Shown here: one piece after another, positions 24,686 to 36,728 of the stretch
Numbering within the stretch: position 1 is the stretch's first letter
How the letters are laid out: each line of letters starts with the position of its first letter
Notes under the pieces: generated by a model
Databases searched by the model: none
What the model was told of the DNA's origin: nothing
What the model saw: the letters and a program-made list of their open reading frames with translations, nothing else
Assembly: GCA_022495995.1 (NCBI GenBank)
Contig: JAFEMH010002573.1
Span: 1 to 64,000 of the forward strand
Direction: 5' to 3'
DNA: 64,000 nucleotides
From: Adenophora triphylla var. japonica
Lineage: Eukaryota > Streptophyta > Magnoliopsida > Asterales > Campanulaceae
Made by a program: the position numbers and the translations under genes

Positions 24686-26012
24686 TGATGGATGTGTTTT
24701 CACACATCTAAATTAGGTACTCTTACACTTATTTATTGTGAAATTCTTGAGTAAAATGTTATTTTAATGTATTTTCTAGCATCTTTATGAGTACAGGTTA
24801 AGGAGGTGAAAAACTGTGGATTGAAGTGAAGAAAGGAAGCAAAAGTGGAGCGGAGACCTGTTGGAAAGTGAAAAGGGACTTGTGAGGTATTTTGAGAAGC
24901 CAAGGAGGCATTCTGCTGGAGGATCAAAAGGAAATTATGGAAGAAAAAGGGAGTAAAGATGGAAGAAAAGGAGGGCGCACGCCTAGGTGAAGTGGGCGCA
25001 CGCCCAAAACAACCAGAATGACATCAGGCGCACGCCCAGTGCCAGGGGGCGCACGCCCAGTATGGCCGGAATGAGGAAGGTTGTTTCCTTATTTTGAAAG
25101 GATTCTAGAGATCTTTTGCAGATTTTATCTCCCTAATCCTTTAGTATAAATAAAAGACATCTTAGGGTTAATTAATTATTATGCTTTGGAGATTCAAGAC
25201 TCAATTAGGAACAAGGATTTCAAGTTTTTGCTTTACAATTCAAGGATCAAACAAGGTTTATGTATAGTTATTCATCTCTTTTGTCTTTTGCTATGAAGAT
25301 GAGTAACTAATTTCTCTAGTTCATGGATTGGATGTAATATTCGTCGGATTTCTATGCTAGTATAATTTTCCAAAACTTTCTTGTTCATGTTTGATGAGAT
25401 ATCTATATTCAATTTTAGGTTTTAATTTTATTTTAACCCTTAATTGTTAGGTTGTGAATCGTTGCACTAGCGTGGATTGTTCACAATTTAGGCCACTATT
25501 TCATCAATTGGATTTGATTGTTGACCTAGCGGAATACAAGAGAATCTAGATTCATATGTTCTTATGGTTCTTAATGAATTTCTTGATTATTGTTTTGACC
25601 TAGCGGAATCTACAATAGGAGAGAAATAAGAGGGTTGCAATCCGCACATCGAACGTCCCAACCCTTAAATTAAGTGAACGAATCTTTGAACAAGATTGTT
25701 AATTTTATCATGATAAATCTAGCATAGAATGAAGATGAATGTGAAATCCAATCCGTGAATTTCTTTGATCTGATTGAATCCGTATTTCTTGCTTTCTTAT
25801 TTTCTTCAATTCATTAGCTTAATTTCTTGCTTTATTAATTTAGTTAATAAATCTAAATCAAAAACCCCATTTTGTTACTTTTAGCATTAATTAAATTTAC
25901 TTGTTAAAACACACGAGCCTCTGTGGTTCGACCCTTACTATTGTACATTGCTACTTCGGTAACTTGTACACTTGCAAGGTATTTTTATTACACAGTGGAA
26001 TTTTATCCATCA
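24686..26012 (+). repeat. Athila 5' LTR
   Basis: 1327 bp, TGATGGATGTG...TTTATCCATCA. TATAAATA is at 25145-25152. Four copies of a GGGCGCACGCCC-type word lie at 24973, 24994, 25027 and 25048, upstream of the TATA in U3. A CTGTGGTTCGACC block is at 25921-25933 near the end. Confidence 0.97.
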
Positions 26013-26018
26013 AGTTTT

Positions 26019-26036
26019 TGGCGCCGTTGCCGGGGA
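26019..26036 (+). other. Athila primer-binding site
   Basis: TGGCGCCGTTGCCGGGGA starts 6 bp after the LTR. It is identical to the site in the non-autonomous element, so both would use the same tRNA primer. Confidence 0.92.
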
Positions 26037-26073
26037 CTTGTTGTGATTTTTAACAAGTTTATTTAATCGGTGC

Positions 26074-27138
26074 ATGTTTGGTCGCGGGTCATTGGATCCT
26101 AATTTGGTTCCTTTGAACGACGATATAGACAGAATTGAGAGAGGCATTCCCTCTACTCAAGTGAGTGAAACTGAGTCCGATACTTCTGTCACCGGGACAG
26201 AAGAAGAATTAAGTGAGTTGGAAACTTCTTCCACCGAGGAAGAAGAAGAATTTAATTTTGTGATGGCGGACCAAGTTACGAATGCATTTGCTAGGCCAAG
26301 AGTCGACACATCGGTGTCGTGCATAGTGTTGCCCGATGCAGCACTAGCTTATGAAATAAAAGGCCAATATTTTAATATGCTTCCAAATTTTCATGGCCTG
26401 GCCGGTGAGGATGCATTAGTGTTTTTGAGAGAATTCATGTCTACCATGAGTGGGGTCCCTATAAAGGAGGGTGTTACATCGGAGCACTTGAGACTGAAGT
26501 GCTTCCCATATGCATTGAAAGACAAAGCCAAAACTTGGCTATTGTTACTTCCTCCCCGTAGCATCACTACTTGGGATGCTTTACATGATGCTTTTCTTAT
26601 TAAGTTTTACCCTTATAATGCATTGACAGATTTTAGGGTCAAAATTATGGGATTTGCACAGGAATCGGGGGAAGCCTTCCACGAGGCATGGGATAGATTT
26701 AGGATGCTACAAATTCAATGTCCTCATCATAATTTTCCTGCTTCTATGCTGCATCAAACATTTTATGGGGCTTTATCCCCTGAATACCAATCCATGGTTG
26801 ATAATGCAGCAGGAGGTAGTTTGGGTACCAAGACTGTACAACAATGCCAGGAACTGTTTGAGATGTTGAGTGCTAATTCTCAACAAAAGGGTTCTAGGGG
26901 AGCAATAAGGGGGGTAAATGAGGTAGGATTGAATAATGAGATTGCTAAGCACTTTGCATTGCTAAACCAAAGATTTGATAAATTAGCTTTGCAAAATGCT
27001 TCTTCTTCTTCTATGCCTTCTACTGCTCATCTTGTGTATGATAGTTGTGTTACATGCGGCTCTAAATCTCATGATTATAACTCATGTCCCTCTACTAGTC
27101 CCTTTAGCTATGAAACTGAGCAGGTACAGGCGATGTAA
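26074..27138 (+). pseudogene. Athila gag (N-terminal part, ends at an in-frame stop)
   Basis: 354 codons from ATG 61 bp downstream of the LTR. An acidic Ser/Thr/Glu N-terminus (residues 25-62) is followed by the gag core: FHGLAGEDALVFLREF, LRLKCFPYALKDKAKTWL, FLIKFYPYN, FHEAWDRF. A Cys motif CVTCGSKSHDYNSC ends the ORF region. TAA at 27136-27138 interrupts the frame, which then continues through a Gln/Pro-rich stretch into protease. The stop may be a mutation or a gag-pol boundary; the following codon context does not decide. Confidence 0.9.
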
Positions 27139-27141
27139 GGA

Positions 27142-28509
27142 TTGGGTCAACGGTTCCCACCAAACAACAATCAGTTTGGGAACAATTACAATTCAGGTTG
27201 GCTGCCGAGACATCCCAACTTGTCATGGGGTGGAAATCCACAAAATAAGACTCTTCATCCCCAACCACCACCGCAGGGGCCTTATGAAAGGAAGAAAGAG
27301 CCTTGGGAAGAGGCAATGGATCGGATGAGAGCGGAGCAACTTCAACCAAAGGCAGAACAGCAGCAAGCATACAACAATCAAGCTGCTGCAATGAAAAAAT
27401 TGGAGACCCAAATGGGTCAATTGGCGGAGGCATTACAGGGACAACAGCCAGGTACATTTCCTAGCCAAGGGGAGCAAGCCAAGGCCATCATCACCCTACG
27501 TGGTGGCAAACAGGTAGATAATCAGGTAGCTTCTCCTTTTTCTCCTTCTAAACCCCCTGTCATTGATTCCCCTGTTGTGGAACTCCCGATTGTGGAAAAT
27601 GTTGTTGTTAAGGATGTTGTGTCTGAGGGTGAGGGTACTAATGGATTGGGACAAAATGTGAATGTAGAAAAGTCCAATCCCAAGCCATATGTACCTCCCG
27701 TTCCTTTCCCTGGTAGATTCTTGAGGAACAAGCTTGATCACCAAATGAAAGAATTGATTGACATGTTTTCAAAAGTTAACATAAATTTGCCTTTGTTAAA
27801 TGTGATCAAGAATGTTCCGGCATATGCCAAATTCTTCAAGGAAATTAATTCCAAGAAAATTCAGTATGGGAAAGATGAGAAATTGTTTTTGGGTGAGAAT
27901 GCGAGCGCGGTAGTCAAACATAGTCTTCCACCGAAGATGAAAGACCCCGGGAGTTTCCTAATTTCCATCACTTTGGGGGATTCTCACACGGTGAAAGCTA
28001 TGCTTGATCTTGGGGCGAGTATTAATTTGTTGCCATATTACATGTATCTTGACTTGGGTTTGCCCGAGCTAAAACCCACTATGATGGCCCTACAACTTGC
28101 TGATAGGTCCATTAAAAGACCAATGGGCATCGTAGAGGATGTTTTAGTTCAGGTTGATTCATTGATTATCCCAGTTGATTTTGTGGTTCTAGAGATGCCT
28201 CGCGGTGAGGGTAGTCGCCGTGATTCACCCATATTACTTGGTAGACCATTCATGGCAACGACCAACACCGTGATCAATGTTGGTAATGGCACTCTATCTA
28301 TGACCGTCGCAAATGAAAAGATTGAAATAAATGTTTTTGATGTAATGAAAAATGCGGTGGGTCATGATGAGTCTTGCATGTTTGTTGATGAGTTTGATGA
28401 GGTTGATGATTGTGTGCGTGAAATTTCATGGCATGAGAGAGATTGTGAGGAGTTAGAGTCATTGATTTCAATGGGCGGTGAGAAATCTAGGGATAATGCG
28501 GATGCTTAA
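27142..28509 (+). pseudogene. Athila gag C-terminus and aspartic protease
   Basis: Same frame as gag after the TAA; the listed start is a TTG, not a true initiation codon. The Gln/Pro-rich linker with a coiled coil (residues 45-100) leads to AIITLRGGKQV, a phrase typical of Athila polyproteins. The protease follows with AMLDLGASINLLP (DLGA active site) and SPILLGRPFMAT. A second in-frame TAA (28507-28509) separates it from RT. Confidence 0.88.
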
Positions 28510-28512
28510 CTG

Positions 28513-30948
28513 ATGGCTGTGGATAAGGCCGACGAGCACCATCCTAGTGATGGCCCGTTTCACCCCCTAGGCCACTTCAATGAGAAGTTGGCACCCTCTA
28601 TTGTGATTCCCCCAGTCCTTGAGTTGAAAACTCTCCCTTCTAATTTAAAATATGCATTTTTAGGAGAGGGAGAGACTTTACCTGTCATAATTGCATCTGA
28701 TTTGTCCACGGAACAAGAGGCCCAATTGATTGCTGTTTTGTGTGAGTATAAAGAGGCCATTGGGTGGACATTAAAGGACATAAAGGGAATTAGTCCCACA
28801 ATGTGCATGCATAGAATTCATCTCTTTGATGGTGCCAAGCCGTCTAGAGAGAGACAAAGAAGGCTGAATCCTCACATGGAGGAAGCCGTGAGAAAAGAGG
28901 TCTTAAAATTGTTAGATGCGGGTATTATTTACCCAGTGGCTGAGAGTGAATGGGTGAGCCCGGTACAAGTTGTACCAAAAAGATCGGGCATTACTGTTGT
29001 TCAAAATGAGAAAGGTGAGGATGTGCCAACAAGGGAAGTGACTGGTCTTAGGATGTGTATTGATTTGAGAAAGTTAAATGCTGCGACCAAGAAAGATCAC
29101 TTTCCCTTGCCTTTTATTGATCAGATGTTAGAGAGGTTGGCCGATCATTCTTACTATTGTTTTCTTGATGGCTTTTCGGGGTATAATCAGATTGCCATAG
29201 CCCCTGAAGATCAGTCCAAAACCACCTTCACATGTCCATTCGGCACATATGCATTTAGGAGGATGCCTTTTGGGCTTTGCAATGCACCTGCGACCTTTCA
29301 AAGGTGTATGACCTCCATTTTTTCGGATATGATTGAAAGGTGTGTTGAAGTTTTCATGGATGATTTTTCTGTTATAGGGGATAGTTTTGATGATTGTTTA
29401 AAGAATTTGGCATCTGTTTTGAAAAGGTGTTGCGAAACCAACTTGACTTTGAGTTGGGAAAAGTGTCATTTTCTTGTGAAGCATGGGATTGTTTTGGGTC
29501 ACATTGTGTCAAGCAAGGGGATTGAGGTAGATAGAGCTAAAATTGATGTGATTGCAAAATTACCTCCCCCGAATTCAGTCAAGGGTGTGCGAAGTTTTCT
29601 AGGGCATGCGGGTTTCTATAGGCGATTCATAAAAGACTTTTCAAAAATTTGTAAGCCTTTATGTAATCTGCTTGCCAAGGATACGGAGTTCATTTTTGAC
29701 CAAGAGTGTGTTGATGCTTTTGATTTGCTTAAGGAAAAGTTGACATGTGCCCCCATTCTTTCTAGTCCCAATTGGTCTCACCCTTTTGAGATCATGTGTG
29801 ATGCCTCGGACTTTGCTATTGGGGCTGTTTTGGGACAAAGGGTTGACAAATTGCCTTCCGTTATCCATTATGCAAGTAGAACACTTAATGATGCACAACT
29901 GAATTACACCACAACTGAAAAAGAATTTCTAGCTGTTGTGTTTGCATTGGAAAAGTTTCGTTCTTACTTGCTTGGATCAAAGGTGATAATTTATTCTGAT
30001 CATGCTGCATTGAAACATTTGTTAAATAAGAAAGATGCTAAGCCTCGTTTGTTGAGGTGGATGTTGTTGTTACAAGAGTTTGATGTAGAAATCCGGGATA
30101 AAAAGGGGACTGAAAATGTGGTGGTGGATCATTTATCGAGGCTTGAGGACTATTCGTATTTTAATGTCGAAGAAAGTTTGATTCCGGTTAATGAAAATTT
30201 TCCGGATGAACAACTTCTTGCTGTACATGTCCAAGAGCCTTGGTATGCAGATTTTGTCAATTACTTGGTGTCTAACATGATCCCACCACACTTCACTTAT
30301 GACCAAAAACGTAAGTTCAAGGCGGATGTGAAGCACTATATTTGGGATGACCCTTATCTGTGGAAAATTTGCCCGGACAAAATTGTGAGGAGATGTGTTC
30401 CGGACCATGAGCAAAGTAGTGTGTTGAAATTTTGTCATGAACTCCAATGTGGGGGTCATTTTAGTAGCCAAAAGACCGCTAGGAAAGTGCTTCAATCGGG
30501 TCTGTATTGGCCCACTTTGTTCAAAGATGCTCAAGCTTTTTGCATTAGGTGTGATAGATGTCAACGGTCCGGGAACATAGGAAAGAGAGATGAGATGTCT
30601 TTACAACATAATTTGATAGTTGATATTTTTGATGTTTGGGGCATTGATTTTATGGGCCCATTTCCCCCGTCCCATGGTTTTCTATATACACTTGTAGCAG
30701 TTGATTATGTTTCAAAGTGGGTGGAGGCAATTCCCGCCCGCACAAATGACGCTAATGTTGTTTTCAAGTTTGTTTGTGAGAATATTTTCAGCAGGTATGG
30801 CATGCCACGAGCAATCATTAGTGATCAAGGGACGCATTTCACGAACCGGATGTTCAATCAGCTGTTGAAAAAGTATGGGGTAGTTCACAAATTAGCCACG
30901 GCCTATCATCCTCAAACTTCGGGCCAAGTAGAGGTGAGCAACCGCTAA
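28513..30948 (+). pseudogene. Athila reverse transcriptase, RNase H and integrase core
   Basis: 811 codons in the same frame. [46 protein letters not shown] and the active site VFMDDFSV. RNase [47 protein letters not shown]. Integrase: zinc finger (H...H...CIRCDRCQ), catalytic Asp in WGIDFMGPF and in ISDQGTHF, Glu in TSGQVEVSN. All catalytic residues look intact. A TAA at 30946-30948, at a position where related elements have Gln, cuts off the integrase C-terminus. Confidence 0.95.
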
Positions 30949-30957
30949 ATCAAAGGG

Positions 30958-31539
30958 GTGCTTGAGAAAACAGTGCGCCCGAATCGCAAGGATTGGTCTC
31001 GGAAATTGTGTGATGCATTGTGGGCATATCGGACAGCATACAAGACCCCTATTGGCATGAGTCCGTATCGTATTGTTTACGGAAAAGAGTGCCATCTTCC
31101 GGTTGAATTGGAACACAAAGCTTATTGGGCCACTAAAGAGCTCAACATGGATTTGGCTCTAGCGGGAGAGAAGAGGTTACTTGATTTGGATGAGCTGGAA
31201 GAACTGCGACAAGACAGTTATGAGAGTGCAAAATTGTATAAAGAGAGGACCAAACGATATCATGACAAAAATTTGAAGCCCAAGTTCATAAGGCCGGGTA
31301 TGAAAGTCCTTCTCTTTAACTCTCGTTTGAAGCTCTTTACGGGAAAATTGAGTTCTAGATGGTCGGGTCCATATGAGGTAGTGCATGTGTATTCGCACGG
31401 AGCGGTTGAGCTCAAAGATTTAAAAGATGGCACAGTGTTTAAAGTGAATGGCCACCGAGTAAAACCATATTATGAAGGAGTGTCCATTTTGGAGGATATC
31501 GATGTGGTTGAGTTGGTGGACCCGAAGGAGGCCACGTAA
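30958..31539 (+). pseudogene. Athila integrase C-terminal part
   Basis: Continuation of the same frame after the third [25 protein letters not shown] and the C-terminal SH3-like domain [10 protein letters not shown]...VELKD...[11 protein letters not shown] end at TAA 31537-31539. This ORF on its own would not make an integrase. Confidence 0.93.
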
Positions 31540-32785
31540 TTCCTTTCGGGCATAACGTCGAGCTTAACGACTATAACCAAAGCGCTAATTGGGAGGCAAC
31601 CCAATGTAGGTAACATTTACTGCTTTCTGTATTTTCGTTTCAGTTTTCTTCATCTTTGCATTTAGGTTGTGTTGTGTTTTTCTTGGTCTATGCCATGAGG
31701 ACATAGCATGATTTAAGTGTGGGGGTGGGGGTTATAGAAAAAAATAAATAAATAAATAAAAAAAATTTAGGGTCCTTTATTTCGTAAACGTGTCGAACTA
31801 CGGTGACCTGAGCCTATTTCTGTGGGTAGTCCGCCCACATTAATGGGGACGTAGGCAACGAAAGTGCGGTCAAAATGTGTGTCAATTCTTGACATACAAA
31901 AAGTTTTAAGTCACTCCGTGTGAGTCGTCCCGAGTTTGTGGGTTTATAGGGGAGTGTAAATAGGGTCACCCTCCAAAAATATTTTGCTTTTATTGTGTTA
32001 TTTTGTTTACTTCGATTGATCCTTTTACTTTTGTTTTATTTGTCTGTTATGATCTTATTTATTTAGCAGATCTTATGCTTGGGTTTTATTTTTGTGGTGA
32101 TGTGTAGAGATTATTCGCCAACCAATGAAAGGAAGTGGAAATAATGTGGCAACAATAGAGATAATGCAAGCAAAAGGGGAGAAAAATTAAAAATTGTGAA
32201 AATTGAAGTGGGTGTGCGCCCGGATGAGTTGGGCGAGCGCCTGGTTGGTCTCAGCATAGATTGGGCGTGCGCCTGGGGGAATTGGGCGTGCGCCCGGGAT
32301 AAGTGGACCGGTCAATCTGGGGTGGTGAAATAAGGAAAGTGACGGGTTAAATCCCTAATTTCTCAAATCCATTGAATTCACCCTTCTCTCTCTCTAAAAA
32401 GCCACGGCTGCCACCCCCCTTCTCTCTAAAAATTGAACCCCTAACCTCCCAAATCCTCCATTGTTGTTCACTAAATCCTCACCTACACTCATTATACTCC
32501 CTCCAAACCCGATTTACACCATTAAAGCCCCATCCTTTGAACCCAAATTGAAGAAAATTCTTGGAGTGAAGAAAGAGGTGGGTTTTGTTGATTGAAAGAA
32601 TTAGGAGCCAAATCGAAGGGTGATTCTTGTGGGGAAAGTGTTGAAAGGGTGAGTTGCATACTTGCCTCCATCTCCCCCATCTCCGGCGAGAATTCCGGCC
32701 AACTCCAGTCACTTTTCCGGCGAACCTCTATAGTGAAAAGTAAGTTCTTGCTATTGTTTTTCTTTGGTTTTCTGGGTGATTTACA
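31540..32785 (+). other. Athila pol to 3' ORF spacer with structured motifs
   Basis: No ORF. It contains the stem-loop ATTGGG-AGGCAA-CCCAAT (31588-31605), an acceptor-like ttttcgtttcag (31631-31642), a PPT-like module (31696-31731), a CTACG...CGTAG structure (31798-31854), four words related to GGGCGTGCGCCC (32213, 32233, 32265, 32285) and a leader-like pyrimidine-rich segment before the next ORF. The acceptor could serve a spliced message for the 3' ORF. Confidence 0.6.
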
Positions 32786-34030
32786 ATGAGTAGTTCTAGA
32801 AAAAGGAAAGAGGTGGCACAAGAACAAGTCCCTCCCGGTCCTCCCCATGATACTAATAAATTCAAAAGTCGAAAAGCTGAGAATTTCTTTGTGCAATATG
32901 AGCGTAGACAGTGCAATGCAGAAAGAGAGTTTGACTTTGAAGATTTGGGGTTGGATGATATTGTGGAGAGATATCAATGGAGGAATCTTGCGGGTAGGCC
33001 AAAACAGAATGGGGTGGCATTGTTGGTAAAAGAATTCTATGCAAATGTTCATGAGTTGGGAAATTGTGGAGAGTCTTATGTGAGGGGACGCCCGGTGAAG
33101 TACTCGAGTGAGGTGATTAATCAGTATTATTCCATGCCAAATGTTGAAGAGTGTAAATATTCTAGCACGATCGGGGCGATGGAAAAAGAATGGAAAAAGG
33201 AAATTCACGTGATTCAATCGACCTTTGGGCGTGTGGAGATAAATCTGAATGATGGAGGAAAGTTGATGCCAGTTAAGAAGTTGAGGCACAGACTGAGATA
33301 CTTGCATAGGTTCATCAGTGAACGGATTCTGCCGAGTGCGCATTCGCATGTGGTGCATTGGAAGAGAGCATGGCTTATGCATTTGGTGCTGCAGGGAGAG
33401 CCCATTAATACCGGCCTGATTATTTCCAACCAAATTGCTCACAATGTGAAAAAATTGAGCAATGTCAACTTCAAGTTTCCCTGTTTGATCACATATTTGA
33501 TTTCAAAGGCAAGGGTAAATTTGCCGTCAAAGGACTTGAAGTCGGGGCCTAAGATAGATTTGAGCACTATGACCAAGAAAAGTCACATTCAGTCGGGGGA
33601 GGCAGTGTCAGGATCGAGTGATGAGGATGATGGTGAGAATGAACCAAGAGAAGGAAATGACGAAAATGAAGGAAATGATGAAGACATGGAGGATCCTGAG
33701 GAAGCATGTGTTGAGTTATATAGAAGAGATCCCGCCAGGGGGATGCACGCTTTGAATTTGACTATGACGGCGGTAAGAGTGGAGGTGAATCGATTGAATA
33801 CAAAGTTTGAGGATCTCAATACTCGTTTTGAGGCGGGTGAGCAGAGTCGGAGAGAGGAAGCTATGAGAGCCCAAGCACACAGGGATGTGCAAGATGAAAG
33901 GTGGGCGCAACTCATCAGTTGGCTCCACCACACTCCCAGCCACAAGAGGGGCAGTTTCAGCAGTTCCAGAGTGATCCTTGGGGTCACCATTTTCGCCCTC
34001 CGCCTCAGTAGTCGGTTGAGGTACCCCTAA
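32786..34030 (+). CDS. Athila 3' ORF ('putative plant transposon protein' domain), in the env-like position
   Basis: 414 codons starting MSSSRKRKEVAQEQ. Residues about 30-245 match in character the plant-specific domain often found at this place in Athila elements (Pfam Transposase_32-like: KSRKAENFFVQYERRQ, RRPVKY-type segment, ERILPSAHSHVVHWKRAWL). A highly acidic stretch (about 275-312) and a coiled coil (about 325-385) follow. I see no signal peptide and no membrane segment, so it is not a classical envelope protein. Near 33930 the frame appears to shift: the alternative frame gives a Gln/Pro-rich tail ending in a stop. The role is unknown. Confidence 0.7.
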   Translation: MSSSRKRKEVAQEQVPPGPPHDTNKFKSRKAENFFVQYERRQCNAEREFDFEDLGLDDIVERYQWRNLAGRPKQNGVALLVKEFYANVHELGNCGESYVRGRPVKYSSEVINQYYSMPNVEECKYSSTIGAMEKEWKKEIHVIQSTFGRVEINLNDGGKLMPVKKLRHRLRYLHRFISERILPSAHSHVVHWKRAWLMHLVLQGEPINTGLIISNQIAHNVKKLSNVNFKFPCLITYLISKARVNLPSKDLKSGPKIDLSTMTKKSHIQSGEAVSGSSDEDDGENEPREGNDENEGNDEDMEDPEEACVELYRRDPARGMHALNLTMTAVRVEVNRLNTKFEDLNTRFEAGEQSRREEAMRAQAHRDVQDERWAQLISWLHHTPSHKRGSFSSSRVILGVTIFALRLSSRLRYP

Positions 34031-35395
34031 CCCTTTCTTATGCTTTATTTACATTATATGCATTAGGGACAATGCATGATTTAAGTTTGGGGGTGTGGGG
34101 GTACTACCTGGTACAGTTTTTGGCTTATCATTATTATTAAAAAAAAAAAAAAAAAAAAAGAGAAAAAGAGAAAAAGAGAAAAAGGTTAACTTTGTCTTTG
34201 TTTGATGTGGTTCAAGTTTTGTTAACATTCTTGTATTCCCATGATTGCTTGATTGGTTGTTTGAAACTGTTAATGGGATAGTATGCTATTTGTAGGTCAT
34301 CTATGCGAGTCTTAATATATATTAGATTAATTTTAATATGGTGCTCAATGATTATATTTATGATATGAATCTCAAAAAAAAAAAATTTTTGCGCACTCAT
34401 GATGTAATTCTCCTATAGTTGATAATTTTGATCTGTTTTATCAAGTTTATAGTACACCATCATCTTTGAAGTTAATGAATTTGTTTATTAAATAGTAACT
34501 TCCTAACAGTAAACTGTGGGTACTCCTTGGATAGTGTGGATTTTTGTTGTTGGATTGACACCCCTTGTATCTGAGATAATGTGTAATTTAATTGAAAAAG
34601 GGAATGGGAGCAATGGCAATTAAATTATTACTCGGTAATACCTCCAGGCGTGTAGATTGGTTGGATAGGGACCATTCTAGCTTAACCAGATTTCTGGGTA
34701 TGCAGTAGCGCTATGGAGGAAGAGCTTTTCCGCCGTGATGGTCCGTACCAGGCTCGACACCGAATTGGCTAACTCCCATCTCTATGATTAAATATTCCTA
34801 AAGTAGCTCGGGGCACGGCGTTCGCTGCGACGTTGCTTCCTTGCCAAATAGGAGTATATGGTAATAAATTCCTACCTAGTATTAGGGGCATGGAGTTCGC
34901 TGCTACAGTGTTCCCTACTTGAACGGTAGATGACTCTTAAAAATATGTGCTTAAATGATCAGGTTTGGGGGTGTTAAGGTCCATTGAAGTGGAAAAGAAA
35001 AGGGAGTATTCATGGTTTGCTTTTTAAGTGAGTTTTTATTTGTTAAACAAAGTCAATAAAATAAGAGATGATTGGTGTACTTAGCTTTATAAAAATAGAT
35101 CATGTTTGAAGCGAAGGGAGAATTCGAATTCACACACACACGGAGATTTATTGAATACATATAATGATTGAGCAGTGTAGTAAAATTAATGGTAATATAT
35201 GTTGGTACTTGTGTAGATTGACTATTTTGAGATTGTGTGGTTGTGGTAATTCATGATTCAAGCAATTTTGGGAAATATAAGAATGTGGGGACAAAGTTAG
35301 CTTTCGGATTAATTAGTTTAGGTTGTTTTTTAATTTTCTTTCTTATGTTTTGTTGTTTTACTCGAGGACGAGCAAGAGATAAGTTTGGGGGTATT
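34031..35395 (+). other. Athila 3' noncoding region and polypurine tract
   Basis: PPT-like module at 34065-34102 (aagtttgggggtgtggggg). An A-rich run lies at 34138-34185. Two diverged copies of GGGGCAYGGMGTTCGCTGC are at 34808 and 34886, shared with the non-autonomous element. The terminal PPT aagtttgggggtatt (35381-35395) directly abuts the 3' LTR. No credible ORF. Confidence 0.7.
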
Positions 35396-36723
35396 TGATG
35401 GATGTGTTTTCACACATCTAAATTAGGTACTCTTACACTTATTTATTGTGAAATTCTTGAGTAAAATGTTATTTTAATGTATTTTCTAGCATCTTTATGA
35501 GTACAGGTTAAGGAGGTGAAAAACTGTGGATTGAAGTGAAGAAAGGAAGCAAAAGTGGAGCGGAGACCTGTTGGAAAGTGAAAAGGGACTTGTGAGGTAT
35601 TTTGAGAAGCCAAGGAGGCATTCTGCTGGAGGATCAAAAGGAAATTATGGAAGAAAAAGGGAGTAAAGATGGAAGAAAAGGAGGGCGCACGCCTAGGTGA
35701 AGTGGGCGCACGCCCAAAACAACCAGAATGACATCAGGCGCACGCCCAGTGCCAGGGGGCGCACGCCCAGTATGGCTGGAATGAGGAAGGCTGTTTCCTT
35801 ATTTTGAAAGGATTCTAGAGATCTTTTTGCAGATTTTATCTCCCTAATCCTTTAGTATAAATAAAAGACATCTTAGGGTTAATTAATTATTATGCTTTGG
35901 AGATTCAAGACTCAATTAGGAACAAGGATTTCAAGTTTTTGCTTTACAATTCAAGGATCAAACAAGGTTTATGTATTGTTATTCATCTCTTTTGTCTTTT
36001 GCTATGAAGATGAGTAACTAATTTCTCTAGTTCATGGATTGGATGTAATATTCGTCGGATTTCTATGCTAGTATAATTTTCCAAAACTTTCTTGTTCATG
36101 TTTGATGAGATATCTATATTCAATTTTAGGTTTTAATTTTATTTTAACCCTTAATTGTTAGGTTGTGAATCGTTGCACTAGCGTGGATTGTTCACAATTT
36201 AGGCCACTATTTCATCAATTGGATTTGATTGTTGACCTAGCGGAATACAAGAGAATCTAGATTCATATGTTCTTATGGTTCTTAATGAATTTCTTGATTA
36301 TTGTTTTGACCTAGCGGAATCTACAATAAGAGATAAATAAGAGGGTTGCAATCCGCACATCGAACGTCCCAACCCTTAAATTAAGTGAACGAATCTTTGA
36401 ACAAGATTGTTAATTTTATCATGATAAATCTAGCATAGAATGAAGATGAATGTGAAATCCAATCCGTGAATTTCTTTGATCTGATTGAATCCGTATTTCT
36501 TGCTTTCTTGTTTTCTTCAATTCATTAGCTTAATTTCTTGCTTTATTAATTTAGTTAATAAATCTAAATCAAAAACCCTATTTTGTTACTTTTAGCATTA
36601 ATTAAATTTACTTGTTAAAACACACGAGTCTCTGTGGTTCGACCCTTACTATTGTACATTGCTACTTCGGTAACTTGTACACTTGCAAGGTATTTTTATT
36701 ACACAGTGGAATTTTATCCATCA
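35396..36723 (+). repeat. Athila 3' LTR
   Basis: 1328 bp. Differs from the 5' LTR by about eight substitutions and one extra T. Most differences are transitions. Confidence 0.97.
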
Positions 36724-36728
36724 GTATG

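Larger units (their letters stand above)
24686..36723 (+). mobile_element. Complete Athila-lineage Ty3/Gypsy retrotransposon (12,038 bp)
   Basis: LTRs 24686-26012 and 35396-36723, target duplication GTATG (24681-24685, 36724-36728), tRNA-Asp PBS, gag-pol in a single frame broken by three TAA codons, then a separate 3' ORF and a PPT. The LTRs differ by about eight substitutions and one indel (about 0.6%), a recent insertion. The 3' ORF in an env-like position and the gag/RT sequence type identify the Athila lineage. Structure is complete, coding capacity is not. Confidence 0.95.

Noticed and set aside
32786..34030. Athila 3' ORF as a true envelope gene
   Set aside because: No signal peptide, membrane segment or cleavage site is visible. 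The domain resembles a plant-specific accessory protein.
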